NCBI GenBank assembly: GCA_013330315.1
Contig: DUIO01000157.1
Span: 1-6,767, forward strand
Direction: 5' to 3'
Source of the DNA: Methanosarcina sp.
GTDB taxonomy: Archaea; Halobacteriota; Methanosarcinia; Methanosarcinales; Methanosarcinaceae
Length of the DNA: 6,767 bases
Position numbers and translations under genes: made by a program
Notes under the pieces: generated by a model
The model's input: only the letters and a program-made list of their open reading frames with translations
What the model was told of the DNA's origin: nothing
Database searches by the model: none
Part shown: positions 1 through 6,049 of the stretch, piece after piece
Numbering within the stretch: the stretch's first letter is position 1
Layout: the number at the start of each line of letters is the position of its first letter

Positions 1-22
1 ATAATAATTTGATAATAATTTG
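1..22. repeat. 11-bp perfect tandem duplication at window edge
   Basis: The sequence ATAATAATTTG occurs at 1-11 and again at 12-22 with no gap. The array may continue to the left outside the window. The unit is AT-only apart from one G, so chance or replication slippage is the simplest explanation. Confidence 0.6.
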
Positions 23-482
23 ACAGTTCTTAATTATAAAAATATGGATATAGTTAATAGAGGTAAGGAGAATTTTGGGAAGATTATTTTCAGGTATTTT
101 ATACACATTTTTTTAAAATAGTAAAGACCCCTACTGAAGCATATTTTTCATTAAATTCCAAATCTAATCTCATAGTGATATTTAAACTTATCTCTGATTT
201 TAAGAATAAATAAGCCTTTTGATGCTTCTTTTATACTGAATAAGTATGTATACAATCATAACGATTATACTATTGATAAAATATAATACCATTAAACAAG
301 GGAAAGATTAACAGTTTGCCGGGGGGCAGTTAATGGATTTCCTAATTGGAACAAAATTTTATTTAATAGTGTAGCTTATGTGGCAAGCACTTGATAACCC
401 TGAGTGGGTAAAGGGATATCAGCTGCAAAATTTATACTCCGGAGTGCCTGGAAGAAATATCTGTATTTTGAACTGAATTTTC

Positions 483-492
483 AAAATATAAA
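483..492 (+). promoter_or_regulatory. Possible TATA box for the small gene at 640
   Basis: AAAATATAAA resembles an archaeal TATA box. Transcription would start roughly 25 bases downstream, giving a leader of about 125 nt that contains the 12-bp repeat. The surrounding DNA is so AT-rich that TATA-like words are expected by chance, so this is a weak call. Confidence 0.25.
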
Positions 493-493
493 G

Positions 494-541
494 TATGAAA
501 CAAGGTATGAAATGAGGTATAAAATGAGGTAAAAACGACGG
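494..541. repeat. Degenerate 12-bp tandem repeat upstream of the 63-residue gene
   Basis: Three adjacent 12-bp units are visible: TATGAAACAAGG (494-505), TATGAAATGAGG (506-517) and TATAAAATGAGG (518-529). A more decayed fourth, TAAAAACGACGG, follows at 530-541. The array lies just downstream of a TATA-like element at 483-492, so if that promoter is real the repeat sits in the 5' leader of the gene at 640. Several units end in GAGG, which resembles a Shine-Dalgarno core, but no matching gene starts next to them. Confidence 0.7.
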
Positions 542-639
542 GTAAAAACAGCAATAAGATAATGAAACTAAAACAAATGTTGAAATTAACATAACACTGG
601 AGAAGCAGGGTCTTTTAGGATCTTTTGGGAGTGGAGTAG

Positions 640-831
640 ATGGTACTTTCTAACCTCACCGAGGCTGAAAAAACGATACTTATGGACGAAACCGTTACTG
701 ACCTGAAGCATTCTTTAGAGACTGTCATAAAGAATTTGCTTTCAGAATATGAAACGGATCTTGAAACTAACCTTGATGTTTCAAGAGTTGAGGTAAACTT
801 TATTGTAAAACTGGACGGAATTGAGGTATGA
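640..831 (+). CDS. Small acidic hypothetical protein, 63 residues
   Basis: I do not recognise this protein. It starts at ATG 640 with GGGAG at 627-631, eight bases upstream, plus a closer GGAG at 633-636, so initiation is well supported. The product has 14 Asp/Glu against 5 Lys/Arg, giving a strong net negative charge. Residues about 7-42 have the spacing of one or two amphipathic helices, followed by a beta-like segment (VEVNFIVKLDGIEV, 50-63). There is no signal peptide, membrane segment or Cys/His metal site. Its TGA stop overlaps an ATG (ATGA, 828-831) that opens an 18-codon frame, and a terminator-like hairpin follows, so it looks like a compact independent unit. It could bind another protein or a basic partner, but that is speculation. 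Clear ribosome-binding site and coding-like composition make it more likely real than not. Confidence 0.6.
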   Translation: MVLSNLTEAEKTILMDETVTDLKHSLETVIKNLLSEYETDLETNLDVSRVEVNFIVKLDGIEV

Positions 832-884
832 AGTTTATTGTTCAGAGCGCGAGGGTCACGGGTATCCTGCCAATACAGGAATAA
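828..884 (+). CDS. Possible 18-residue ORF overlapping the stop of the 63-residue gene
   Basis: An ATG at 828-830 overlaps the preceding TGA stop as ATGA, the usual arrangement for translational re-initiation. It opens MKFIVQSARVTGILPIQE and ends at TAA 882-884. GAGGT directly abuts the ATG with no spacer, so independent initiation is doubtful and coupling would be needed. The last three codons (CAG GAA TAA) form most of the left arm of the hairpin at 875-913, so a ribosome ending here would disrupt that hairpin. It may be a leader peptide, a chance frame, or the remnant of a longer gene. No function is assigned. Confidence 0.2.
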   Translation: MKFIVQSARVTGILPIQE

Positions 885-913
885 AGTGAATTCTCGCCGG
901 CTTTTATTCCTGT
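875..913 (+). terminator. Strong hairpin followed by a T-rich tract
   Basis: CAGGAATAAA at 876-885 is the exact reverse complement of TTTATTCCTG at 903-912, and A875-T913 extends the stem to 11 bp; the loop is 17 bases. Pyrimidine-rich DNA with several T runs follows (914-951). This fits a transcription end for the small gene at 640. The left arm can also pair with TCCTG at 865-869 upstream, a shorter 5-bp alternative hairpin with a 6-base loop. Confidence 0.55.
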
Positions 914-1277
914 TCTTCTAGATTTCCTTTCTACTTTTAGATTTCCTTTCTGCTCTGTGAGCTGACAAAATGGTTTTTTCTAATAATGAAAAATATTAAC
1001 TATTTTATCCGGCAGAAAAGGAGAAAAAATAAAGCGAATTACATTAATTAAAGGCTCAGAATTATTCTGCGAATTTAAACCATTTGTAGGAATCCAGCCT
1101 TAAAGCATTAATATTTTTCAAAAGTCCCATTTTTGAAATAGCTCTAATAAATTCTTTTTTTGAGGCAAATGTATGAATAAAGTAGTATACTAAAACTCAG
1201 AATTTACAAAAAATTTACATTGACGTACAAAAATTCGACTATTAGTTATTTTATAATAATACTTCATATCAATTCAT
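914..1277. other. AT-rich intergenic spacer before the DUF2971 gene
   Basis: No gene is supported here. Besides the direct repeat at 919-951, the notable item is a perfect 10-bp palindrome TAGTATACTA at 1183-1192. A TATA-like TTTTATAATAAT at about 1247-1258 is a possible secondary promoter for the gene at 1317. Confidence 0.5.
919..951. repeat. 14-bp direct repeat pair, period 19
   Basis: TAGATTTCCTTTCT occurs at 919-932 and again, identically, at 938-951, separated by five bases. The pair makes up the T-rich tract after the hairpin. In archaea T-rich tracts alone can end transcription, so the duplication may simply double the termination signal. Confidence 0.65.
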
Positions 1278-1297
1278 TTCAATATATTTTTATTGAA
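1278..1297 (+). promoter_or_regulatory. TATA region inside a 7-bp inverted repeat, upstream of the DUF2971 gene
   Basis: TTCAATA (1278-1284) and TATTGAA (1291-1297) are perfect inverted repeats around a 6-base AT-only centre, and the AATATATTTT that would serve as TATA box (1281-1290) lies across them. The centre is about 30 bases upstream of the ATG at 1317. With the usual archaeal spacing of about 25 bases, transcription would begin within a few bases of the start codon. No Shine-Dalgarno sequence precedes that codon, which agrees with a leaderless mRNA. The symmetry could be an operator, but A/T-only palindromes arise easily by chance. Confidence 0.4.
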
Positions 1298-1316
1298 TGT
1301 TATCTTTCTATAGATT

Positions 1317-2195
1317 ATGAGTAAAGAAATAATAGATAACAAATTATTTTATAAATACCAGTCAATAGATGAACATTTTTTTGAGAACTTATCAAATAAC
1401 CAATTATTTTTTTGTGATCCCACAGAATTTGATGCTCCTGTTAATTATACAACTACTCTCTGTAGAAAAGGTACTGAAGAGGAGTGGATAGCTTATTATA
1501 TGGCAAACAGGTGGGAAAAGGACAGAATTGAAAAGAAAATTGAAGAGAATTTGAAAAATGGGAAATCAGTGAAACAGGGAGAGGAAATTGTATCTTATCT
1601 GGATACAAATTCTGGCATTCTGCCAAGAATGTGCTGTTTGAGCACGAGAAATGATAGTGCTTTGATGTGGAGTCACTACGCCAATAATCATACGGGAGTA
1701 TGCCTCTGTTTTAAACCCACAAAAAGCCTGTGTGCCGATTCCAGATCAGGGGAGATAAATGAGATATATAGATTGACTTTTGGGACAGAGCTTGCTGAAC
1801 TTATGGAAGTCAAATATAAAGATGGATGCCCGGGTGAAGTAAATATATTGAATATGGATAGAATAAAAGTCGGAGAGCAGATTCTGGAATGCTTTCTAAC
1901 CAAAGATAGTGAGTGGGAATACGAAAAAGAATATCGTATGTTATCGTTTAAAAAGTACTTTCATGGAGAATATGTAAAAAAGTATGAAAAAAACGAGCTG
2001 GAAGGTATTATTTTTGGTTTGAAAATAAAACGTAGTGATGCTCAGGAAATTTATGACAGAGTTTACGAGCAATATATCAATGAAAAGAAAAAGGTTAAGT
2101 TTTACAGAGTTAAATGTATAAAGGATAAGTATGCTATGGAAATTGAAAGAATTGAAGATAAAGATACTAAAAAATACCTGGAGTCTTTACAGTAA
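1317..2195 (+). CDS. DUF2971-family protein, 292 residues
   Basis: The family pattern is clear across the length: an N-terminal FYKYQS (11-16), then LFFCDPTEFDAPV (30-42), which matches the family's usual 'xxP..F.DP.D' segment. The central signature is MWSHYANNHTGVCL (117-130), then VKYKD (165-169), WEYEKEYRM (200-208) and a C-terminal LEGIIFGLKI (228-237). Length is normal for the family. Conserved His, Glu, Arg and Trp in these blocks suggest an enzyme-like pocket, but the biochemical function of DUF2971 is not known to me and none is claimed. The protein looks cytosolic and is rich in Lys and Glu. The gene is much more AT-rich than xpb and bax1, with many AAA, ATA, AGA and TTT codons. It stands alone between long spacers and has no ribosome-binding site, so a leaderless mRNA is likely. 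Scattered distribution and this composition suggest acquisition by transfer. A role in conflict or defence is only a guess. Confidence 0.85.
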   Translation: MSKEIIDNKLFYKYQSIDEHFFENLSNNQLFFCDPTEFDAPVNYTTTLCRKGTEEEWIAYYMANRWEKDRIEKKIEENLKNGKSVKQGEEIVSYLDTNSGILPRMCCLSTRNDSALMWSHYANNHTGVCLCFKPTKSLCADSRSGEINEIYRLTFGTELAELMEVKYKDGCPGEVNILNMDRIKVGEQILECFLTKDSEWEYEKEYRMLSFKKYFHGEYVKKYEKNELEGIIFGLKIKRSDAQEIYDRVYEQYINEKKKVKFYRVKCIKDKYAMEIERIEDKDTKKYLESLQ

Positions 2196-2669
2196 ATTTC
2201 AAAGAACTTATTTTAATTACGTGCCTTCAGGCTCATAATATTAATAGCAGTAATACTTCCAAGAAAATTTAGATTAAGATTCAACGAGGTTACGAATCTG
2301 GAAGAGAGTATACATTGGGAGAAGAATATACATTGAGAGAAGAGTATACATTCAGAAAAAAGTATACAGATTGCTGAAAAACGGCATTTTTACTGTCAAA
2401 ATTGCCAACCCTCATATTCCATCTGGCCAATAATATTTTGCTGGCAATAGAATTGGGGCAGTAATAGAATTTAGCCAATATTACATAATAATCGAATTAC
2501 GGCTCCCATTCTTTACTCATCATAGACTGCAAACAAATCAATATTTTCTTTTTTCATCCTGACCTAAGTTAATATTAAGCCAATATTATATTAAATCCAG
2601 GCGATGGTGGACCGGAACATAAAACATTATGGGCTTCAATAATAGGTGAGGTTTTGTGGTTCGATACCT
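2196..2669. other. Convergent intergenic region with repeats, no supported gene
   Basis: The gap lies between the 3' ends of the DUF2971 gene and bax1. It holds the 18-bp tandem repeat at 2301-2372, a T-rich run at about 2541-2558 that could stop plus-strand transcription, and the direct repeat AGCCAATATTA at 2473-2483 and 2578-2588. No strong hairpin terminator is visible for either gene. A minus-strand frame of 62 codons (2290-2478) starts at TTG without a ribosome-binding site and is not called. Confidence 0.5.
2301..2372. repeat. Four-unit 18-bp tandem repeat centred on TATACATT
   Basis: TATACATT begins at 2309, 2327 and 2345, and a diverged TATACAGA at 2363, so the period is exactly 18 bp over four units. 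The consensus unit is close to GAGAAGAGTATACATTGA. Three units contain the palindrome GTATAC. Read on the minus strand in one frame, 18 bp gives a six-residue repeat of the type NVYSSL/NVYSSP, but that frame lacks other support as a gene. The array lies about 105 bp past the DUF2971 stop. Confidence 0.85.
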
Positions 2670-4532
2670 CTAAGCTTTTTTAATTTTTGCATTCTCCTCA
2701 CTCAGCCCTGTCCAGATAACTCTATACCCCAGGTATTCGAGCACAGGATAATAGAGACTACTGTCAAGCCCGAAACTTTCAAAGGTCTTTACCGCATCAG
2801 CATATGTCTCTGCAGCGCCTGGTTTTTCAAGTTCCAGGCTTATTCTTTCCAGCAACTGTCTGTGAATTAAATAATCTTCAAGAAGCATATAATCTCTATA
2901 TTTTCCGGATTCTTTATATTTTTCAAGTTCTTTTTGTACCCGTGATTTTTCAGGTAATCGGGCTTCTGCAAGTCTATCAGCAAGCACTTTTTTCAGAGCT
3001 GCGGGCATAACTCCACTGCTTGCTGCGACCTCTTGAAGGTTTATCATTTCCCCTGAAAGAGGAATATCTGTTTCCTGCAGCCTTAACCTGTCTTCCGAGA
3101 TCCTTTTTTCCTCATATTTTCTGAGCACCTGCATAATCTCATTTGCAGGGATCTTCCTGTCAAAAAAAATCACGTCCTGTGCAGGGAAGTCTTTTTCCGA
3201 GCATTTGAGTTTCCTGTTAATCAGGAGGATAACAGGTTCTTTTACATCTTTCAATTTTTCTATTTTCTTTTTAAGGTATTCCGGAGTCCAGAACCCAACA
3301 ATTTCTGCATAAACCTTTATTCCATTCTTTTGTAAAGAAAAATCAGGAACGAAAGCAAATCTGCCTGCCTTTAGAATTGTAGGCTCCCTTTTTGCTTCCC
3401 AGCCTCCAAGGCTTAAGCCTGCAAATTGCTGTTCATAAGTGCTATCATAGGCTATACTTTCAGTGTCTGCGTCAGCTTCTGTCCCTGTTTCCGGGCTCTG
3501 CATATCTCTTGTTTTTCCTTCAGAGCTTGCCCTGTTCCCTACCTCTGCTCCGGTTTTTATCTTATATCCTTCTTTTTCTTCAGCCAGCTGAAAACCAGGG
3601 GAAATTCCTTCAGAATATCCTGCTGCTTCATGTATGGTTTTGAAAGCTTCTTCGGAATCATCCAGAGATAATTCAAGGATTCTCTTTCCCTGATAACCTT
3701 TATACAGGATTCCTGCTTTCAGTCTCCAGCCTTTTGACCCCAGGAGAACCGGAAAGAGTTTTGCAAAAGAATTTCCATATCGCTCCGACATCCTGAAAAG
3801 TGATGCCGGTCCGTCAATACGGAGGTGGACGCTTTCCAAGCTTTCAGTTCTTTCTATTTTGTCTGCTCTTCCTATTTTTCTATCAGGTAAGGATTTTTTC
3901 TCACCCTTTTCTCTTTCATCTCCTTTTTTCACACCTTCTTTTTCCTGGCTATCCTCAAGGGAGTACATAAGGCCGGACCTGAGAATTTTCCAGAGAACCC
4001 TTTGAAAATCGCCTGTAATCCAGATATCAAGGTCAACCGCGCGAAAAAGAAGGGTCTGGGTCAAGGAAATATTATATTGCCTGAGAAGCTCGGCAGGGCC
4101 AGGAGAATTGAATTCTTTGAGGACTTGGTTTTCTTCCAGGTCTGCCCATAGGGATCTTTCGAGACCTGGGACTGAAATCGAGAGGCTTTTTGCGGCTTTC
4201 TTAAGCGCCTCAGCCCTTTCTTCGGGAAAAAGCGCCATTCCCTCGCAGGCTTCAAAGACAGCTTCCCTTGCTATGGAAGGGTCAACAACCGAAGAGGTCT
4301 CGACTACAGCCCGCCTGCCAAGAAGCTGAGAAAGTCCCCTGATAAAACGGTAGTTCATTTCTTCATAACCTTCAAGTTCTTCAAGAAGATCGCCATATGT
4401 CTTTCCGACATGCTGTTTGAAGGTCTCTATAAGGAGTGACGCAAGTTCAAGGTTTTCAGAATCAAAAGCAGCATATGTCGGCTTTATCTTTCCTCCGGAA
4501 ATGCGGGTTACGAGAAGGTCAGATGTTAGCAT
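2670..4532 (-). CDS. bax1: Bax1 (DUF790) structure-specific endonuclease, partner of XPB
   Basis: Bax1 ('binds archaeal XPB') is a DUF790 nuclease that forms a complex with XPB and cuts DNA near single-strand/double-strand junctions, a likely incision step in archaeal nucleotide excision repair. This protein has 620 residues. The N-terminus (MLTSDLLVTR, then KPTY at 17-20) and the segment FNSPGPAELLRQYNISLTQT (141-160), LLFRA (161-165) are typical of the family. The nuclease core is VPDF (395-398) followed by YAEIVGFWTPEYL (408-420) and VILLIN (434-439). This is a PD-(D/E)xK-like layout with D397 and E410 as candidate metal ligands, and with Val where the usual Lys would be. A helical C-terminal region follows. 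Two charged low-complexity linkers (about 192-236 and 317-368) make it longer than most relatives. GGAGG at 4538-4542, five bases upstream, fixes the ATG at 4532. It overlaps the xpb end by 14 bp, so the two are co-transcribed and probably translationally coupled. Confidence 0.92.
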   Translation of the reverse strand: MLTSDLLVTRISGGKIKPTYAAFDSENLELASLLIETFKQHVGKTYGDLLEELEGYEEMNYRFIRGLSQLLGRRAVVETSSVVDPSIAREAVFEACEGMALFPEERAEALKKAAKSLSISVPGLERSLWADLEENQVLKEFNSPGPAELLRQYNISLTQTLLFRAVDLDIWITGDFQRVLWKILRSGLMYSLEDSQEKEGVKKGDEREKGEKKSLPDRKIGRADKIERTESLESVHLRIDGPASLFRMSERYGNSFAKLFPVLLGSKGWRLKAGILYKGYQGKRILELSLDDSEEAFKTIHEAAGYSEGISPGFQLAEEKEGYKIKTGAEVGNRASSEGKTRDMQSPETGTEADADTESIAYDSTYEQQFAGLSLGGWEAKREPTILKAGRFAFVPDFSLQKNGIKVYAEIVGFWTPEYLKKKIEKLKDVKEPVILLINRKLKCSEKDFPAQDVIFFDRKIPANEIMQVLRKYEEKRISEDRLRLQETDIPLSGEMINLQEVAASSGVMPAALKKVLADRLAEARLPEKSRVQKELEKYKESGKYRDYMLLEDYLIHRQLLERISLELEKPGAAETYADAVKTFESFGLDSSLYYPVLEYLGYRVIWTGLSEENAKIKKA

Positions 4533-6027
4533 GGGGGCCTCCTTTCTTGCTTTTGGGGATTATTTTTCCTGCTTCCCGGGTTTTTGCTTTTGCATTCTTT
4601 TCCTCAACTTTTTCTATTTTTCTTCCGGAACTTTCCGTTGAGCCACTTTCCGTTGAGCCTCTTCGGGAAGAGAAAGCCTCTTTTCTTCTTTTTGCAGTCC
4701 CTGTTTCCGTCGTCTCTTCAGCGACAATTTCGTAGAGAATGGCTTCTTTTCCTTCTTTTTTCCTCAAGATCCTTCCAAGTCGCTGTACATATGCCCGTTT
4801 GCTGCCGGTCCCGCTTGCGATAATCCCTATATTTGCTTCCGGGACATCTATGCCTTCGTCAAGCACTTTTGAGGTAACAACAGCCCTGTACCTGCCCTGC
4901 CTGAACTTTTCGAGAATGGAATTCCTTTCTTTTGAAGGAGTTCTGTAAGTGATTGCAGGAATAAGAAAAGTATTCGAAATCCGGTGAACAAGCCGGTTAT
5001 GCTCCGTAAAAATGAATACCCTGTCTTCCCTGTGCTGTTCCAAGATCTCTTTTAATTTTTCAATTTTCGAGTCACTGTTAAAAGCAAGGTCTCTTGCCCT
5101 ATTTCTTGCAAGGAGGGCTTTCCTGGCTTCAGGGTCTCTCCCACTTTTCATTACCAGTTTTTGGAAGTCCTGGGGACCTCTCATAATCATCCCGGTTTTT
5201 CTGAGATAATCCAGGAATACGGAATAATTTTGACCGTACTCTTCCTGTTCTTCACCTGTAAGTACCACGGTAACTCGCTTTATAGTGTAAGGGGCAAGGT
5301 GTCCGCCTGCAAGTTCCGAAACTTTCTTCTCGTAGACCTTTCCCCCGACAAGTCTGTTGAGTTCCGTATGCAGCCCGTCTTCCCTTTCGTATGTGGCGGT
5401 GAGCCCGAGCCTGAAAGGAGCCGCAGAGAACTCGGCAATGCTCCTGTATCCGGCTGCAGGCAGGTGGTGAACTTCGTCAAAAATGATAAGACCGAAACTG
5501 TTCCCCAAAGTTTCGGCATGGATATAAGCAGAATCGTATGTTGAAACCGTTATCGGAAGAATGTTCTTTTCCCCGCCTCCGAGCTTTCCGATTTCCATTG
5601 AAAAAGCTTCCTTAAGTTCTTTCTTCCACTGCTCAAGCAGATCCAATGTAGGGACTATAACAAGCGCAGGGGTGTTGCAGCTTGCTATTGCCCTTATTCC
5701 TGTTAGGGTCTTTCCGCTGCCTGTAGGCAGCACGAGTACACCACGCCTATCGTTCTCTCCCCATGCAATAAGAGCTTCTGCCTGATAGTCTCTTAATTTC
5801 AGCTTCTTTCCCGAAGCCTCATAAGCTGCTGCAAGGTCAGGACAGGGGAGAAGTTCAAGTACACTGTCTTCAAAATCAATCCCGGATTGTTTGAGATAGT
5901 TAACAATATCCGCATAGTACATTGCAGGAGCCCTGAAACTCCCGCTCCTTTCATCCCAGATTGAATTCGGAACTCTAACATTACCTTTTATAAGAACAGT
6001 TCCCTGCTTGAAGCTGATTTTAATCAT
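4519..6027 (-). CDS. xpb: Archaeal XPB-type superfamily 2 DNA helicase/translocase
   Basis: An ATP-driven 3'-5' helicase/translocase of the XPB/Ssl2 (COG1061) family, which in archaea works with Bax1 in DNA repair. The order of domains is as expected: an N-terminal damage-recognition-like region (1-70), then LRDYQAEAL (78-86), Walker A LPTGSGKT (100-107), motif Ia VIVPTLDLLEQW (123-134), Walker B DEVH (184-187) and motif III TAT (210-212). The XPB-specific RED triad is at 215-217, a thumb-like insertion at about 255-315, motif IV FIFTEHN (338-344), motif V TSKVLDEGIDVPEA (385-398) and motif VI QRLGRILR (415-422). No core residue is missing. After about 436 comes a basic, Ser/Glu/Lys-rich tail of some 65 residues with GSTESGSTES, longer than typical archaeal XPB proteins of about 450-475 residues. 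No Shine-Dalgarno precedes the ATG, and the TATA box is about 30 bases away, so the mRNA is probably leaderless. Confidence 0.95.
   Translation of the reverse strand: MIKISFKQGTVLIKGNVRVPNSIWDERSGSFRAPAMYYADIVNYLKQSGIDFEDSVLELLPCPDLAAAYEASGKKLKLRDYQAEALIAWGENDRRGVLVLPTGSGKTLTGIRAIASCNTPALVIVPTLDLLEQWKKELKEAFSMEIGKLGGGEKNILPITVSTYDSAYIHAETLGNSFGLIIFDEVHHLPAAGYRSIAEFSAAPFRLGLTATYEREDGLHTELNRLVGGKVYEKKVSELAGGHLAPYTIKRVTVVLTGEEQEEYGQNYSVFLDYLRKTGMIMRGPQDFQKLVMKSGRDPEARKALLARNRARDLAFNSDSKIEKLKEILEQHREDRVFIFTEHNRLVHRISNTFLIPAITYRTPSKERNSILEKFRQGRYRAVVTSKVLDEGIDVPEANIGIIASGTGSKRAYVQRLGRILRKKEGKEAILYEIVAEETTETGTAKRRKEAFSSRRGSTESGSTESSGRKIEKVEEKNAKAKTREAGKIIPKSKKGGPHANI
4538..4542 (-). promoter_or_regulatory. 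Shine-Dalgarno site of bax1 inside the xpb coding end
   Basis: On the minus strand AAAGGAGG is followed by CCCCC and the bax1 ATG, giving a perfect GGAGG core with five-base spacing. It lies within the last codons of xpb (encoding GGPHANI), so ribosomes finishing xpb are placed directly at this site. It is the strongest ribosome-binding site in the window and decides the bax1 start. Confidence 0.85.
4630..4659. repeat. Exact 15-bp tandem duplication in the xpb 3' tail
   Basis: ACTTTCCGTTGAGCC (plus strand) occurs at 4630-4644 and again at 4645-4659 without a mismatch. It is in frame (five codons) and yields GSTES twice, at residues 458-467 of the helicase. Perfect identity, including third positions, implies a recent duplication in a tail under little constraint. 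Confidence 0.85.
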
Positions 6028-6049
6028 TGGTTATTAAGAGCCCGGACAT

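Larger units (their letters stand above)
1..639. other. AT-rich intergenic region without a convincing gene
   Basis: This stretch is rich in A and T, has frequent stops in all frames, and holds no reading frame that I would call a gene. What can be seen is an exact 11-bp duplication at the left edge, a degenerate 12-bp tandem repeat near 494-541, and a TATA-like AAAATATAAA at 483-492 that could serve the small gene starting at 640. A 32-codon frame at 378-476 lacks a ribosome-binding site and is not called. Long AT-rich spacers of this kind are common in Methanosarcina genomes, which is background knowledge rather than something shown here. Confidence 0.6.

Noticed and set aside
378..476. Plus-strand 32-codon frame beginning MWQALDNPEW
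   Set aside because: No Shine-Dalgarno or clear promoter at leaderless distance, very short, and no family resemblance.
2301..2372. CRISPR array
   Set aside because: The units are contiguous 18-bp tandem repeats without unique spacers, and no cas gene is present.
2401..2448. ATTGCCA/TGGCAAT inverted repeat in the convergent gap
   Set aside because: Seven bases separated by 34 with no matching direct repeats or transposase; too weak to be called a mobile-element remnant.
2290..2478. Minus-strand 62-codon frame with NVYSS-type repeats
   Set aside because: It starts with TTG, has no ribosome-binding site, its repeat is better explained as a DNA tandem array, and the rest of the frame has no recognisable protein pattern.
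2648..2670. GAGGT/ACCTC inverted repeat as a bax1 terminator
   Set aside because: Only five base pairs with a 13-base loop, and no T run follows on the minus strand.
2645..2672. tRNA-like T-arm sequence GGTTCGATACC near the bax1 stop
   Set aside because: The flanking bases do not form a proper 5-bp T-stem, and no acceptor, D or anticodon arms can be built upstream.
3392..3671. Plus-strand frames inside bax1 and xpb (for example 3392-3643, 5161-5544)
   Set aside because: They are antisense shadows of strongly supported minus-strand genes, with Phe/Ser/Leu-rich translations typical of reading Lys/Glu-rich genes backwards.
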